A stretch of DNA of 64,000 nt from positions 1,178,001 through 1,242,000 of the forward strand of contig JAKNDB010000107.1 in NCBI GenBank assembly GCA_024305405.1. Direction: 5' to 3'. This stretch comes from Dirofilaria immitis (lineage: Eukaryota; Nematoda; Chromadorea; Rhabditida; Onchocercidae). A model generated the notes under the pieces. It was not told where the DNA came from. It saw nothing but the letters and a program-made list of their open reading frames with translations, and made no database searches. This document shows positions 1-14,032 of the stretch, piece by piece. Every line of letters starts with the position of its first letter. Position 1 is the stretch's first letter. The position numbers and the translations under genes are program-made.

Positions 1-392
1 CTAAACAATTTATAATATCGAAGAATTTTAAATAGTAATTATTTGAACGAAACTTTTTTTTTTTTTTGATTGAATCTGATAATTTTATAAAATTATCAGA
101 TTAAAGTATTACTTTTTTTTTTTTTTGCCTGCAAATATTGTAATTTTATGCAAAAATGAGAAATGGACAATAAAAGTAGGAAAAATGAGAGGAAATTTTG
201 CAAAAAAAACGAGAAATTTTTTCAAAAATATAATGTGAAAGAGAATTTTTATCCCATCGATATGAAGCCAATATATAACAATTGGACATGTCGGCACATG
301 CATATATATATACATATCGTCCATAAATAATTTTTAAATGGGTACATTTGAAAAAATGGCACTTTCTATTTCATATTTTTTTTTTTTTGCAT

Positions 393-626
393 TGCCAAAT
401 AAACAAGGCAACGTATTGTAATCGATAGAATTTTGCAAAATTTAATGATAAATTTCAAATTGAAACATATTGGAAAATTTCTAGATGAAATGAAGTAAAG
501 GATAGATAGAATGCCAAATAAACAAGGCAACGTATTGTAATCGATAGAATTTTGCAAGATTTAATGATAAATTTCAAATTGAAACATATTGGAAAATTTC
601 TAGATGAAATGAAGTAAAGGATAGAA
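393..626. repeat. 119-bp near-perfect tandem duplication
   Basis: Two head-to-tail copies of an AT-rich unit that begins TGCCAAATAAACAAGGCAAC, at 393-511 and 512 to about 626. I see a single internal mismatch (GCAAAATTT against GCAAGATTT) before the copies diverge at the end, so the duplication is recent or an assembly duplication. No coding content. Confidence 0.95.
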
Positions 627-1407
627 TTGAAACTGATGAAAAGAAGTCGTTTAACAAAATATACATTTAAATTTCATTCATTAATTTTTTTCCTTTTTTT
701 TTTCAACTTTAAAAATTTGCTGAAAAAAAAAAAAAGAAGAAAAATGAAACTTATCAAGATTAGTCAAGTTTTGGATGAATAATGTTTAGAAAGGATGAAA
801 GGCAAATAAAATCTATTACCATGAATTGTCTTAGAGCTTTTAAATGTCGAATAGTGCAAAATGCTAACTTCGAATATTGTTGCAAATTCAAAACTAAAAC
901 TATGCAAAATATGCTCAAATATCGTGATTTTGTTTGCATCCATTTTACTAATTTTATAATGACAACTGTTGAAAATATATTCATCCTTGTTGTTTGTTTT
1001 CTCAATCATTTTTTTTTTCTCATTCAACTAAATTCATTTCTGTACGAAAATATTATTTCAACAAAACAAATTTATCTTCTGATTATTCAAATTAAAGCTT
1101 AAAAATGGATTAGAATAAAAATGACAATAGATCAATTCATATTTTCTCGATACATTCCTTTAATGAATCTTTTTTTTTTTCAATTAACAACACAATCTTA
1201 TGTAACATATCAACTTAACTTATCTTTCTTATCTGTTTCATTGAATATATCGATAATTTGAAAGCTATTCGAAGAATAATCTTTATTTAATAAAAATAGA
1301 AACAAATCTAAATCTAAAGTATTGTTATTTTTATAGTAGAAAAATTGATCCTTCAAACAAATGCAAATGATTCCAAAACTAAGAGAAAAAATTTGAATTA
1401 ATTCACG

Positions 1408-1410
<3 letters not shown>

Positions 1411-1449
<39 letters not shown>
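1411..1449. repeat. (GA)n microsatellite
   Basis: An uninterrupted GA dinucleotide run that decays into GGGAGG and AAAGAGAG sequence. The complementary CT strand produces a spurious Ser/Leu-rich open frame that should be ignored. Confidence 0.95.
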
Positions 1450-1453
<4 letters not shown>

Positions 1454-4400
1454 TAGAGAGAAAGAGAGAAAGAGGTAAAATGATATCAAGAGAAATGGGA
1501 TGAATTCAAGAAGTTGCATTGCATTATAGAAATGCAAAAATAAATGAGCAAAAAAATAGATATTGCTGAAATGATAGCAAGCAAACAACTGGAAACAAAT
1601 AGAAGTGGAAGAAAAGTAGCAATGATACTTTCATGTATAAGCAAAAGTTGCATCTTAATGAGGAAAAATTCAAACATACTGTGGAATTTGTTAGAAGCTT
1701 CTCAACTATCATTTTATATCTTTCTGAATTCAAATACTTCATTCGTTTATCGTAAATTCAATTTTTGAAATAATTTTTTGAAATAGGAAAAACTGGATGA
1801 TATCAAGATTGATAAATTCACAATTTGAAACATATTAAAAATGAAAACTCTAAATCTTCAATTCATTAATATAGAGAAATGAAAGTTACAAAAAAATCTT
1901 CCAAATCATTGTTATCAACGATTCGTACTCCTATTCCTGGACACCGAATAGAATCAAACTTTATCCCGCCACTTGGTACTCCAGTAATAATAATAATAAT
2001 AATACTAATGATAGTATGACTATTTTTCAGCTTTTCCTAAATAATATCAGAAGATATAAATTTTATTAGAAATAGAGGGAGAAATGCTAAACATAAATAG
2101 TTGTCTAGCAAAGATACAAGCTTAACTAATTTAGGAGTTTAAAATGTATACTTATATTCCATAATTTATAGACTGGAATAAATTCAGAATATTGCCCTCT
2201 TCAGGCAGCAATGATATAATTAATCTAGAATAATACTGGAATACAGCAATCCAACAACTTCTCTCTTACCCTTCTAAATGCTAACTTTCATATTTACATA
2301 ATGAACAAATATTACAACAACGATTAAGAAGAATATTAATTAATTAAGCGGAAAAAATAGATGTTAAATTTATCAAAAAAAAGTAAGAGATAGGTAAGCG
2401 ATGCCATTCGCTAGAGAAAGTATCCCAAAAATCTGTTAGAATTGTTGGAAACAACTCCTACCTGTGTTGCTCACAATTACAACAATATTATAATAATTCA
2501 TTCGCTTATTTCATTATATCTTGTCAAATACAAAATTAATTTTAAATCGATTGCTGAGAAAAAAAAAAAAAAAGATGAAAAAAGTGCATGCCAATTTGTT
2601 GCCTATGATAAAATTAAATTTTAGCGATTTGAAACTTTTCAAATGGAGAAAAAAAATTGGTGATAGTGACTCTATTAAAATTTTCATAAAATTATATCGA
2701 AACATTATTGAATTAGAGCAAATAGAATCTGTTGAATGACTTGAAGATATTAATTTTGCATCTAAATAAACTGCTTCAATTTCACAGACTTAAGCAAATG
2801 GGAATGTTGATGGCAACTTTTGACAGATAGCTTTTCCAAAAATTTAAACGCTTCTCATTCCATCGCCTCTGATAAATTAGATTGGAATCGATCATCCTTT
2901 AAACGAATGCCAAACTTCAATTAGCAAATCTGATGAAATTTAGCAATAGTGCAAAGCGAAGCAACTGATACCATACATACAATAGTATGGTAATTTTGAT
3001 ATTCCTTCGCTCGAAGTAAGCTAAAACGAGAAGCCATTTCAAAAGAGCAATGCGATAGAAGTAATGGCTTCTGAAGCACTGATACCATTGTGCTTATCTA
3101 CATATTCAAATTGTGTTTTCTGCCTGTATGTATGTAGTCAAACTTCATTAAAAGTGCATTTCCATTTCCCTCCCTTATGCTTTAAATATTTTAAGCCTCC
3201 TGTTGCTTTCAGACCAGTCAACTAATTTCACAGTATCTCTTTCTTTTTCCCTCTCCTCATTTTTGCAGCAAAAAAGAAGTCAATGAATAAGTTTGAGCAA
3301 AAGAGAAAATTAAAGTTTTTAAAAATTCGAAAACCTTTCTAGCTGAATGCACTACTGTTATCTATTACCAATGATAATTATGAACACGCTCTGTTTAATT
3401 ATCTTTCAAAGATGCAATCTTATGAAGTGCAAAATGTAGCATAATAGCAATTAGATTAGTAATTGGTTTAGACTTCTTTATTTCAGATTCATTTATTTAT
3501 CTCAATTTCGAATTTAATTTCAATGGGAAAATTTAATAAAAATTTTTAGGAAAAAATATTTTCAATTGAAATAATAATCATTACGCTTCATATGTATTAT
3601 AACAAATGAAATTTCATTTAAGATTATTTCATTTCAAAGTCATATTTTCACTAAAACTTAATCCAATTTTAAAATAATCGTAATATATGAAAGTCGAGAA
3701 AATAACTTAAACAGATTGAAACATTATCAAAGATAATCTTTCTACGTATTTGATATCTTAAGAATTTAATATTTATTTTTATTCTCATGTTAAAATAATA
3801 TTTCCAAAATTAAGAAGACTCTCGAGTTTCTGTATTTTAGAATTATTATATGCATTAGAACTTGTCAATATTTGCAGCTTCTATAGTTAACACTATTTCA
3901 TCGACTTTTAAAATCTCTCAATCAATAATATATCACAAACTTATCCACTCTCTCATCAATTAATTAATACAACATTTTCAATTTCTCAGACTACATCGGT
4001 TATACTACGTCAAAAATTTGATAAATCTCTATTACTCTACCTTTGATTACAACATCTTTTGCATCTATCTTTATTGTCCAACTGCTTTCTATTCTCTTTC
4101 ATCAAACTCTAATTCTCCTTTCAAAACGTTATGTTTGAATTGCTACGATGCGATAGTTACCTGAATAACCTTGGAATAGTGATTTCAAGTATTAAGTGAT
4201 TTAAATGTTAAGTTTAATTTTGACTTCAAATTTGAGTTATACGGATTATTGAATCTGAATTGTTCCGAAAGGATTCCACTGTTGAAAAATTGAAAAATGC
4301 GATTAATTTTCGCATCGTCAATATCTGTCGCCGATCTTATTTGATTATGACAAAGATTCAGACTTCTTCCTGCCATTCAATGGTAGCATCTCAAACTTGG

Positions 4401-4850
4401 ATAATTAAACCTTTATTACGAAAAATGGACGCAGCAATATCAATAATACAAATTCAGCGATATCAGTTAAACAATTCTAATGACAATTTACAACTGAAAG
4501 AAAAAGAGAGACCAAATAATGCTCGATATGCTCCTTCCAGTCAACTGCATTGAAATACATTTTTTAAAATGGCTTTGGTGCTTAGGATCTTCTTCTTCTT
4601 TTGCGTAGGTGGAAGATCATGTTACAGTTCTGCGACTATCGCGAAACCGTTAGAGCTCATAGACATAACGGTCACGCATTTTTAACTTACATTTTACATT
4701 AAACCGTAGATCCGTACATGCAACATATACCCAGCAATATTAAATCCAAAACAAAGGAATTACTAATTTTGTCGTTCTCCTTGCGATTTCAGCGACAATG
4801 TTTGAATAAGATCGAAGTGAGATTTAACAGCTGAAATTCTTCCAGGTAAA

Positions 4851-7800
4851 ATGCTTCCTTCAGCAGTGGAAAAACTGAAGGATGAAAGGAGCAAGGATAA
4901 TGATGAAGCATCCTATCCCGTAGTGAATTTGTTATGGCAATTTTCTCTTCGCACAGGTATCTCCCGTCATATACTTCCAGCATTCAAGATAATCATTGTA
5001 CTTGGCGGTTCCATTACACTGGTGAATAATTTTTTTTTTTTTTTAATTCTATGAAATCTTTAAGGCGATCAAGAAGAAATGCTAAAGGTATTAACTGTCT
5101 GCTTGCTATTACTTCAACGCTCCCTCGTCGAAGAAAGGTCAATAGTTCTCCGTACTTCTAATGATTCTTAAATTACATTTAACTTGCATTGATTTACATA
5201 GTATTAATGTTTCTAAACAAAGAAAGTTATGAACTTTTATAGAAATTACGGAGCACTAATGTAGTCTGTTTCGTATTTTTGATTTTTAATTTAATTTAAA
5301 TTACACAGCAGTGTTGAAATTATTTTGCAGTAATGCCTAACAATAATAACTATTCAGGTGAAGAAGCTAACCTAATTCATATAAGTTCTATGATATATCA
5401 TATGGTACTTCTCCAGAAGGCAAAAAACTTTCCTTACAACTCGATCGATAAAAGCAAGCAATCAACAGAACAGATATTATTAAAATGAATTTCTGTTTTA
5501 TGTTTTTCTTTTTTGTTAAGCTTCTGTATTATTTGTCGTTGAATTGGACAGTATTTGTGGAAGATCGAAGTTATGGAATTGCCGCTGTGCAAGGTCAACA
5601 GGTTCGCTATCTGATTGAATCACGACCTTGTCTCGATGTGAAAAAGATTTGCTACACTGTTTATGATGCTGTTGATATGTTTACGTGAGTTTCTTTTTCA
5701 TATGTCTTATAAATCAAACTCTTCCAAGTCTTAGTTCTAAAATTTAGAAAAGAAGAATATAGGATTTGAGAATTAACTGTTTCCATAAGATTTTCTAAAT
5801 TCCTCTAACTTTTTACTGAGAATCTCTTTGAATTCCTCTAATTCCTCTAAAGAATCTCGATCTAAATTGAAGGCTTCAAAAAATAGCGGTATAATAATTC
5901 CATTAAATAAATCAGCATATTTTAGTGGTGATGTTAATCGTTTTTGGTCATACAACATGTTCAAAAGAAACAAGAAACTGTTGTTCGTCTCATTCCACCT
6001 ACAGGTTTTGGTTTGAAATTTCTTTGAAGATCTGAAATTTTTAAAAAATTTGAAAGTATATATAAACTAAATATTAAATTATTGCTGAGCATCAATCTTT
6101 TATATGATAGATGTATGTTGAAAAATAATGGATAAGAGATTATGCTAATATAATCTTTTTTTTTAAGAAGAATATCATACAAATTGATGATAACTTGAAC
6201 ATTTTCATTCATATTTTATATAAATTTGTTTCATTATTATTATTTCCACCTTATTCGTTCGAATTCTGAGGAAAACATTCAGATGTCAAATCCAAAGAAT
6301 CAGATTCACGCTTCTGGAAAGTAAATCATACACATGTCAACAGGCAATATGTGGCAGTTATGCTAACTGTGCCATTTGGCGTTGCTGCATTGATACGCCC
6401 TAACTACGCTAATCTCGTAGCAAATGTTTTGATAGTCGGTCTTGGTGGTGGCAACATGAATATGTTTTTGACAAATCACTTTCCGAAGGTCGATTTTTTC
6501 GGACATTTTATAGATGCATTGTCAAATTCTCACTGAAGGTGATTAGCTTATTTGACTCTTTAACAAGTTCTTCACTGATCGTTCATTTTCATAAGAATGT
6601 AGTAATAGGATGAGATGTCGCAAATTTAGCTGAGAAGGATTTAAGATTTATTAATTCTTCTCAGTAGTTAAAAAGGAAGGAACCGGATGGGATTTCAGCA
6701 AAAATCAAAACCGACAAAAACATACAATTAGGAAAAGTAGAAAAAATGAAGAAAAAATAGTTACACAATGCTAGTATTTCGCTTTTTCTCTATAAGTTTA
6801 ATTTTTTTCTCTGAAGTCCAATTCGAACAATGTGGAAGACTTTTGTCTTCTGCGTAAAAACGAAAAGGAAAAATCATTAGTTACTGCTTGAAAAACTTTG
6901 CGTTTATTGTCTCATTGTAGATAACAATAACTGTTGTTGAACTGGATGAAGTTGTTGTTGATCTAGCTTGGCGTTGGTTCGGATTGAACAAAAGCATGAA
7001 CAAATCCAGATTCTTACGATGGATGGCGTGAAATTTATTGAAAAAGCAGCTGCTAAGAGTAATACTTATTTCTTAAAATCGTTTAAACATGGACTTGTAA
7101 ATATTATTATTTTAAATCATTTGGATATCATACATAGCATCTTTAAACTTGTATAAATTTCTGTCATCGATTTTAGAAGTCCTGTTCGATGTCATATTCA
7201 TTGATGTATGTGAAGATGGTGATTTAATTTGTCCTACGGAATCGTTCATCCGTCCAAATTTTACAAAAATTTGAAGAAAATTCTGAAACCGACAGGTATT
7301 TCACTCTTGTGTCTAACTGGTTTGATCCAAGAGTTGCATTCTTATGAAAATTATGTTTAAAAAAGATTATATCAATTGCAAGACTTAACTTATGTTAGTA
7401 ATTTCAGGAATTGTGGTACTGAATATTTTGCCTGCCGAGAACGCTTTCGACCAAGTTGATCAGGTCTCATCCTTCAAATATCAAATTATTTTTAATATAG
7501 TATTAATGACAGAGACGAAATAAAATTTATTTGGCAATTTTACTAGTTTAGTAGGGGAAAAACTTATAATAAGAATTTAAGAAATTCTGAAATACTTATG
7601 CAATAATAATTTACAGAGTTTCTTGTTCTGAATAGTTTCTGCTTGATCTAAAGATAATCTATGGATTTCAATTTAATTGATCATAGTTGTTTTAATTGAT
7701 TTGGAATATTCTACGGCGGTGAATTTCGATTTCATAGGCCTACAAGTTAGAAAGCTATGTTTTATTACTCGTTTTGTCATACAGGTAGTACGCGTATATC

Positions 7801-8006
7801 AGAAACAGTTTCCAACGTGTGCTGTTGCTCCATTGCATCATGAAATGAACACAATACTCGCTTGTCAAATTCTACAGCAACTTGATACGCATAGCAGTCA
7901 GCGTTTGCTGTCTCAACGATTTCAAGAAGCCTGGAATCATTTCGGTTTCATTCAACAGTTTGGCGTTATGGAATTATCTTTCATAGGTGGTAAAATCAGA
8001 ACGTAA
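4851..8006 (+). CDS. METTL13/spermidine-synthase-like methyltransferase, 9 exons
   Basis: Likely exons: 4851-4956, 5065-5087, 5358-5684, 5926-6004, 6283-6488, 6921-7058, 7177-7295, 7408-7463 and 7785-8006, about 426 aa. The Rossmann fold of class I SAM-dependent methyltransferases is clear: motif I is LIVGLGGGNMNMF (exon 5), followed by the acidic strand ITVVELDEVVVDLA with WRWFGL (exon 6), then the DVIFIDV strand (exon 7) and VVLNILPA (exon 8). This order and the WFG motif match the C-terminal domain of METTL13-type proteins (eEF1A lysine methyltransferases) and related spermidine-synthase-like proteins; the substrate here is inferred, not shown. A Phe-rich hydrophobic segment lies near 5485-5525. 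Phase fails by one base at about 5087, 5481-5484, 5941-5945, 6987 and 7259-7262, each repairable by one base. The start ATG is the least certain part; the exons from 5926 on are firm. Confidence 0.72.
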
Positions 8007-9636
8007 GACATTTCTAGGTGAAATCAGTTTATTAAATTCTAAAATAGTTGTTGGAATATTCAGAAAGCAGATAATAATTTTTCTGTCAGAAGTTTTTTGA
8101 AAAGAGCACAAGAGTAGCTCGTAGTATTTCCCGGATTTCCAATAATTTTAAGTCACTTAATTATTATGATGAGAAAATTATGTGCTTTATTTTTGCTGAA
8201 AATGTCAGTTAGCTGTAGTATGAAAAGAATTATTCGGGTAGAATAAGACTGTAGTTCGTTCTGGCAACTTTATTAATATATGAAAAACTTGAACGATTAT
8301 ATGTTTGCAGATAATTCGATTCATCTCGAAATTATTTAAGCTTGGTGAGAAATTTTTTTCTGATTTATTTTGCTATTCGTTTACGGGTGTGAATTGTTTC
8401 CTACTTCGGTTTCCTTTGTGCTGTGTTCACTTTTTATAGTCTTGAATTCCATTTCTGATTCTGCTCAAAATTATGAAAACTGCTAGTTATTATTGTCATT
8501 GATTCGAATTTGATAACAGAATTTTAGTAGCAACATTTTGAAAACGGGTATATTTAGCACCTGGTTGAGAGTCAAGTTCAAACAGAATGAAATTAGATAC
8601 ATTTTTTAATCCCCATTTGATATTTATTAAAGGCTGCGTTCGTAGTAGCAGAAGCTATTTTTATCGAAAACACACTCATAAAAATTAACAATAATTGCAA
8701 ATGTTGTTATTATTGCTCAAGTTTTATGCTCCAAAAAAGTTTTAAAATTGTATTTATAATGACTTCTAAATAACCAGCTATATATATATCTATATATATA
8801 TACATATATTGGAATTTATTGTTCTTCATTCAACTTTAAACTTTTTTATTACTGTCTCATTTTTTTTCAATTTGATTTGTTGTAAAGTTTGAATTGATCA
8901 TACGCTTGATTAATAAATTATGAATAATTATGAATTTTATAATATTCAAGCTGTTCATTTGTTTAAAATGAAAGATTAAATTAATTAATGTAGTATATAT
9001 TATCTCGGAAACTCCAAATGGGAAATTCGCTATTTTAAAATGTCATTTTATATTTACAAATTTCTCTTAAATTACTCCTGGACGACGATAGTTGATATTT
9101 AATCCTTATATTTATTCCATTTGCGATGAAAATTATCTCTTACAAATTAAAACGAAGAGATATTAATTAAAATAAATAATTAAATAGAAAGTGGATAGAT
9201 GAGCGAAAAATATTAACGCAAAAATCGTCGACTAATTTCAACTTTCACCCAAAAAATTTCATGTATTGAAGAAAAATTATTTCATGCTCATATCGTAATA
9301 TCAAATATTACTGTCTTCTTTACAACCATTCGTTTTATAATAATTTTCACTAAAATCTTTGATAATTTTAGATGCGAAAATGTTGTCTATTTTTGATTAA
9401 TAAATTTGAAAAAATAATTTCAGCAAACTCTCCATCGTCTCATTTTATCTTCTCAATCTCTTCCTAAAGGTGTTGATGTTGACATAATCATATTCTCGAT
9501 AATCTTTATAATATTTATTACTCAGTCCAGTCAATATTTTTCAAATTTCTTCTGCCAAAGATAACGATTAAAACAGGAAAATTTTGATCCTACAAAGACT
9601 ACAGTATTTTTCGGCATCGAATCATCACATGTAAAA
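8007..9636. other. Intergenic, AT-rich
   Basis: Lies between the methyltransferase gene and the 3' end of the syntrophin gene, which runs toward it. It contains a TATATA-rich tract at about 8779-8811. I see no exon with acceptable phase or composition. Confidence 0.6.
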
Positions 9637-12600
9637 TCACATAAGTGGGATAGTCTTGAGATACTCCGGATCCGTTCCGATAATTTTGGTTACATAAAAT
9701 GCATGCATTGTATATACAATGAACAAAAGTTCATCACTATCAATATCCTGGAAAAAAAAAGCTTGATTAAACAGGCGAAAGAAATATCTTACACCACTTT
9801 ACAATTATACTAAATCGTACAAATGCCAATGCACCAAAAAGTGCTATCGTAGGTTTTATCAGAAAAGATTCGAAAACTAAAGTGATAAGGAATTTTAATT
9901 TTTTAGAAAGGAAAGCCGTTCATTTAATATCAATGGATTCCTTAGAAATCGATCGGAAAAAAGTACTGAAAAATTTTTCGTAGTCGAGAATCATGAGATG
10001 TAGCAAAAAAAAATAAGGAAGATGGATTAAATCAATATTTTATGACAAGATAATAATGCCTATATCTTTTATGATTTTACTTGCTACCTATTTTTCCCTT
10101 TACAAGATCAAAGAGTAATAAAAGATCTATTTGATCTGATAGAAGCGAAATAAACAAAATGTTTAAATTCCATTTCTTTTATCTAAAGTTATTCGAAGAA
10201 ATTATCATATCATATGTTATACGTATAAATATATTATCAGATATATTCAAATTCGTATAGTTAATATCAAATCTATAGCTCACTATCAAAATTTTATTAT
10301 TACTTACCATAATTTGTAAATTATTATTAGATGAATTTCGTGAATCTCGAAAAATAAGTCGTAATCGTATTTTTCCATCATCAGATGATGATTCTAAATC
10401 ACAGAATCGATACTGCCACGAGTAACGCTAGAAATTATGATATAGATTGCTAAGAAAAGTTGTATATGAAGATTTCCTTTTGCAAACTTTACTTAAAGTG
10501 AGTAATTTGTTAAATGTTGTATTTTGAGAAGAAAAATACCTTTGTCGGGATATCATATAAACTTATACCCTGCTTAATATCGATAACCAAACCGCTAGGA
10601 CGTCCTGATAACTACACGCAAATGTACGTGTCTGAAATTTATATGATGCAAATGTTCAATTAAAATATGTCATTCATTGGAAAATTAATTTCAACGAATT
10701 TAGTATAAGTAGTGAAAAATTAAATACCTACAAAAAGATGATAAATGAGTAAAATATGCATGGTGATATACTGATATCATATCTGTGAAAAAAAAAAATG
10801 AATGAATGAATGAAGCAAATTGTAACGATGTAAATGTAAATAAGTCTGAAATGATAAATACCTGAAAACTGTTAACAGTATTGTGCAAACAACGATGATA
10901 AGCTATATCAAATTGATTGAATTGATGATGATTTTCAACGGACATATAATGCTTCAAATTCATCGATGTTTCAATCCAGAAGCAATAATCACGTTTGTCT
11001 AATGTTGGCTTTTCACGATCCATTACTTTGAATGCTGTATCGTAAATTTTATACAATGATACGCATTTATTCAGATCATCCGAATTCAGCTACAAAATTA
11101 TTCTATTTTAGAATTTCATAATGCTAACTATTTGAAGCATTTTTATAAAATATGTTATCTATGAAATAAGTGATAATCAAGTGATAATTAAATGATAAAT
11201 GTAGTATTAAAAGAAATTTTCTTCTTAATTTCTAAAACACACTGGTGGTGATTCGAAGATACAAAGTTCGCCTCCTTTCAAAATGATAAATCGAGGCTCC
11301 CAACGTTGTCGTGGATCTTTAAAATATTCCTCCGGTAATCGTTCACTTACCCAACCAATATATGTTATCTGAAAATATGCCCAATACTAAATTCAATAAT
11401 TATTTGCCTTTACAGAAATGTTACGTATAACGATAGATACGACTATCGGTAACATATTTTGCATATAAAATCCATCAATCAATCCGTAGAAGATATTAGA
11501 GTTGTATGATCGAGAAAAGTTACGGTATGTTATTTCTTGAAATCGAATTTGCTTAAAATTGAAGCCCAAGAAGGATTGATAAATCGCATCTAAGATTTTA
11601 AAAAAAAAAAAAAAAAACTTTGAAAAATATTTGAAACAAAATTATTCATTTCATAGTATATATATCATTCAATCCTATTGATCTCGTAAAACCAATCAAT
11701 CGATTTTTCTTTTAATATATTATTCTTTTTAATTGATTAGATAAAAAATGTTTACCTGTTCATTTTATGCAAATATTTATTTGATAATTTGATAGATTTA
11801 TAATTGAGTGATGTGATACGATTTTGAATATGTTTAATCCATTGTTCCATGGTAGTTTTATCTTCACAATGTACGATACCTGTTGATGAACCATCTACCG
11901 CACGAACTTCGAATGCATTATTTCTGAATGTTTAATTTGCGCTATGCAAATTATGATAAGGAAAATGATAATTCGAGATTCGAATAACCATGATAACAAT
12001 AGTATTTATTTTATCATAATACAAACAATAAATAATAATATTTTATAGAATGAAAATCTTGAAATCAAGAAATTTAATCTGATAATAGATAAGAAGTGTC
12101 AGAAATCTAATCAGAAATACAGCAAAAATTATTAATAAACTTAAGCAACATTGATCCAGTAAAGATTTCATTTCTGGATTTCAAATTCTAACAAGTATAT
12201 AACATTTAGCATTACCAAATTTACTTATATTGATTGAAATGAATAGAGCAATATATTTATTGGTACGAAGCAAAGCTGATAAGATAAGATTAAATATTTA
12301 TCTTACATCATCTTTAATTGATATTGCATAAGTGCTAACCTTAATTTATCAGTTCCCCATAAATAACGTGTAATAAATGCCATTGGTAATGGAATTTTGG
12401 CCAACGTTTTCCACTCCTCTAACGATTCATCAGTTGTACTTCGACCGGCAGAAATTGTCGTATCACCAAAAGGAATCGCCGATTGTGCTTTAATGAACTC
12501 TAAATTTAAATTCAGAACTAAGATACAAAATGCCAAAGTAAAAATCGTCCAATCTTTTTTTTTATCCTTTTTCGCAAAAATTTCAATAATAAATGATTGA

Positions 12601-14032
12601 TTGAATCATTAAACCTTCCAGGTGTTCGGTTCATAGAGACGGTCAAATGCGCTTTTTGTATGTGACTTAAGCGAATCTGCTGGTCTTAAAAAAGTTCATT
12701 TAATTATCAGCAATTTCTGTACATCAAAATAATCTGATGAAATTAAAGATTCTAAAATATGATTGAAATATTTCAAAATAATTCTCATATTGGGAGAAAT
12801 ATTTTTGACTTAATTCCTACTTCAAAAATAGCTAATAAATTTATATTTCTGATCGCTTTTGAAACTTTCATAAAATTGATTTAGAATTCGACGAAGAATT
12901 GATTATTGTTGAATTTCTTAAATTTCTTAATACAAGAATTCTGTAGCTTGGCTTTTTCAGATGATGTATCTCTCAAATTAGTTAAAGAAAAATAATAACT
13001 GATAAAATGTTAAATTTTAAAATAAAATCTAACTTTAGATAAGGAGCAATTTGTATATAATGTCTCACACTTAATGTTACTACATCGCCAGCATCTCTTA
13101 ACATTTGTACAACTTCATCATGTGTTTTACCATCTGTCTGTTTACCGTTTATTTCAACGATCACATCACCAATATATAGATGACCACATTCTTCAGCTAT
13201 ATATCATAAAATATTATCAAAAATTTCAACTGTTTTTAAAGCATTTATAATTCTAATTTAGATGAACGCTAAAGGATATATACAATTACAATTATGACGA
13301 TTAGATCAAAGAATTGCGATCAGATCAATCCGTTCTTTAAACTCGCTTTTAAGAAAAAAAAATGGTGGAATATAGAAATGAAGAAAAATGATTATTTCAT
13401 TTGTCATACCAGGTGTATTTTGGAAAATCTTTGAAATAACAACTGGAACTTGTTGATTACCATCGTTACCGCCCTAAAAAAAATTGATCTTATCTTATTA
13501 CAACCTTTTGAACTTTTTATTATTATTATTACTATTCGATCTAAACTTACTTTGATTGATAATCCCAAGCCACTATCATTTTTCTTGCGTAATTGAACAT
13601 TTCGTATACTATTATCTAATTCTATCATCGAATCTTTCGTATCATCGAAAAAACCACTCTCGGCAGTCATTTGTATGATAAGCGTATCTAAAGATAAGTT
13701 TAGTCAAATTATCAAAAATATTTGAATATTTTTGATAATTTTTAGAAATATTTCAATTCTGAATTTATCAGAATGTATTGAAAAAAATGAAAAATTTTGT
13801 CATTTTACTGTAAGCAAATAATAATAATTTGACCTCTTGTAAGTTCCAATCGTGCAGGTCTTCCACGACCTTTACCATCACTAAGTAGTACCATTCCATG
13901 ATGTACCTGGAAAAATATTTTCTCATTGTATATTTGAATCAATTTTTCATTTTCTTATGCAGTGTATTATTATATGAAATAATTTTAATAAAATAAACTT
14001 ACAACATCAAAGTTTTTTCCACGATTTTTCAT
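9637..14032 (-). CDS. stn-2: Gamma-syntrophin (PH-PDZ-PH scaffold), 13 exons
   Basis: Syntrophins are cytoplasmic adaptors that bind dystrophin/dystrobrevin and recruit channels and signalling proteins through their PDZ domain. Exons, 5' to 3': 14003-14032, 13834-13906, 13551-13687, 13410-13473, 13034-13196, 12615-12684, 12340-12497, 11756-11923, 11243-11368, 10862-11089, 10540-10631, 10308-10427 and 9637-9747; about 513 aa, against about 517 aa for mammalian gamma-1. The N-terminal split PH half carries LLSDGKGRGRPARLELT. The PDZ domain runs from SGLGLSIK to GDVIVEINGK and ends VVQMLRDAGDVVTLSV. The joined PH region has YLWGTDKLR and NNAFEVRAVDGSSTGIVHC. The C-terminal syntrophin-unique region has YIGWVSER and SDDGKIRLRL. 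The order and motifs match gamma rather than alpha/beta syntrophins. Phase needs one extra base at the 11756/11368 junction and one at 10604-10605. Confidence 0.94.

Larger units (their letters stand above)
1..4850. other. AT-rich region without a supportable gene
   Basis: Six-frame reading gives only short AT-rich open frames with no recognisable domain and no exon chain with consistent phase. The stretch holds a tandem duplication (393-626), a GA microsatellite (1411-1449), a TAA/TAAT run near 1985-2003 and two small perfect hairpins (2969-2992 and 3029-3072). A short frame from ATG 4569 begins with a hydrophobic run and is followed by a possible donor at 4604, so it could be a 5' exon of the next gene, but I could not link it in phase. 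Confidence 0.5.

Noticed and set aside
782..1102. 106-codon plus-strand frame
   Set aside because: Composition is that of random AT-rich sequence (Phe/Ile/Asn/Lys), overlapping frames are equally long on the minus strand, and there is no domain or splice partner.
4260..4553. 97-codon plus-strand frame before the methyltransferase gene
   Set aside because: No donor that would join it in phase to the 4851 exon, and no recognisable motif; kept only as a weak possibility.
5773..5973. Minus-strand Glu/Leu/Lys frame resembling a coiled coil
   Set aside because: It arises from a short AATTCCTCTAA repeat and lies opposite the intron and exon at 5926-6004 of the methyltransferase, whose plus-strand phase is well supported.
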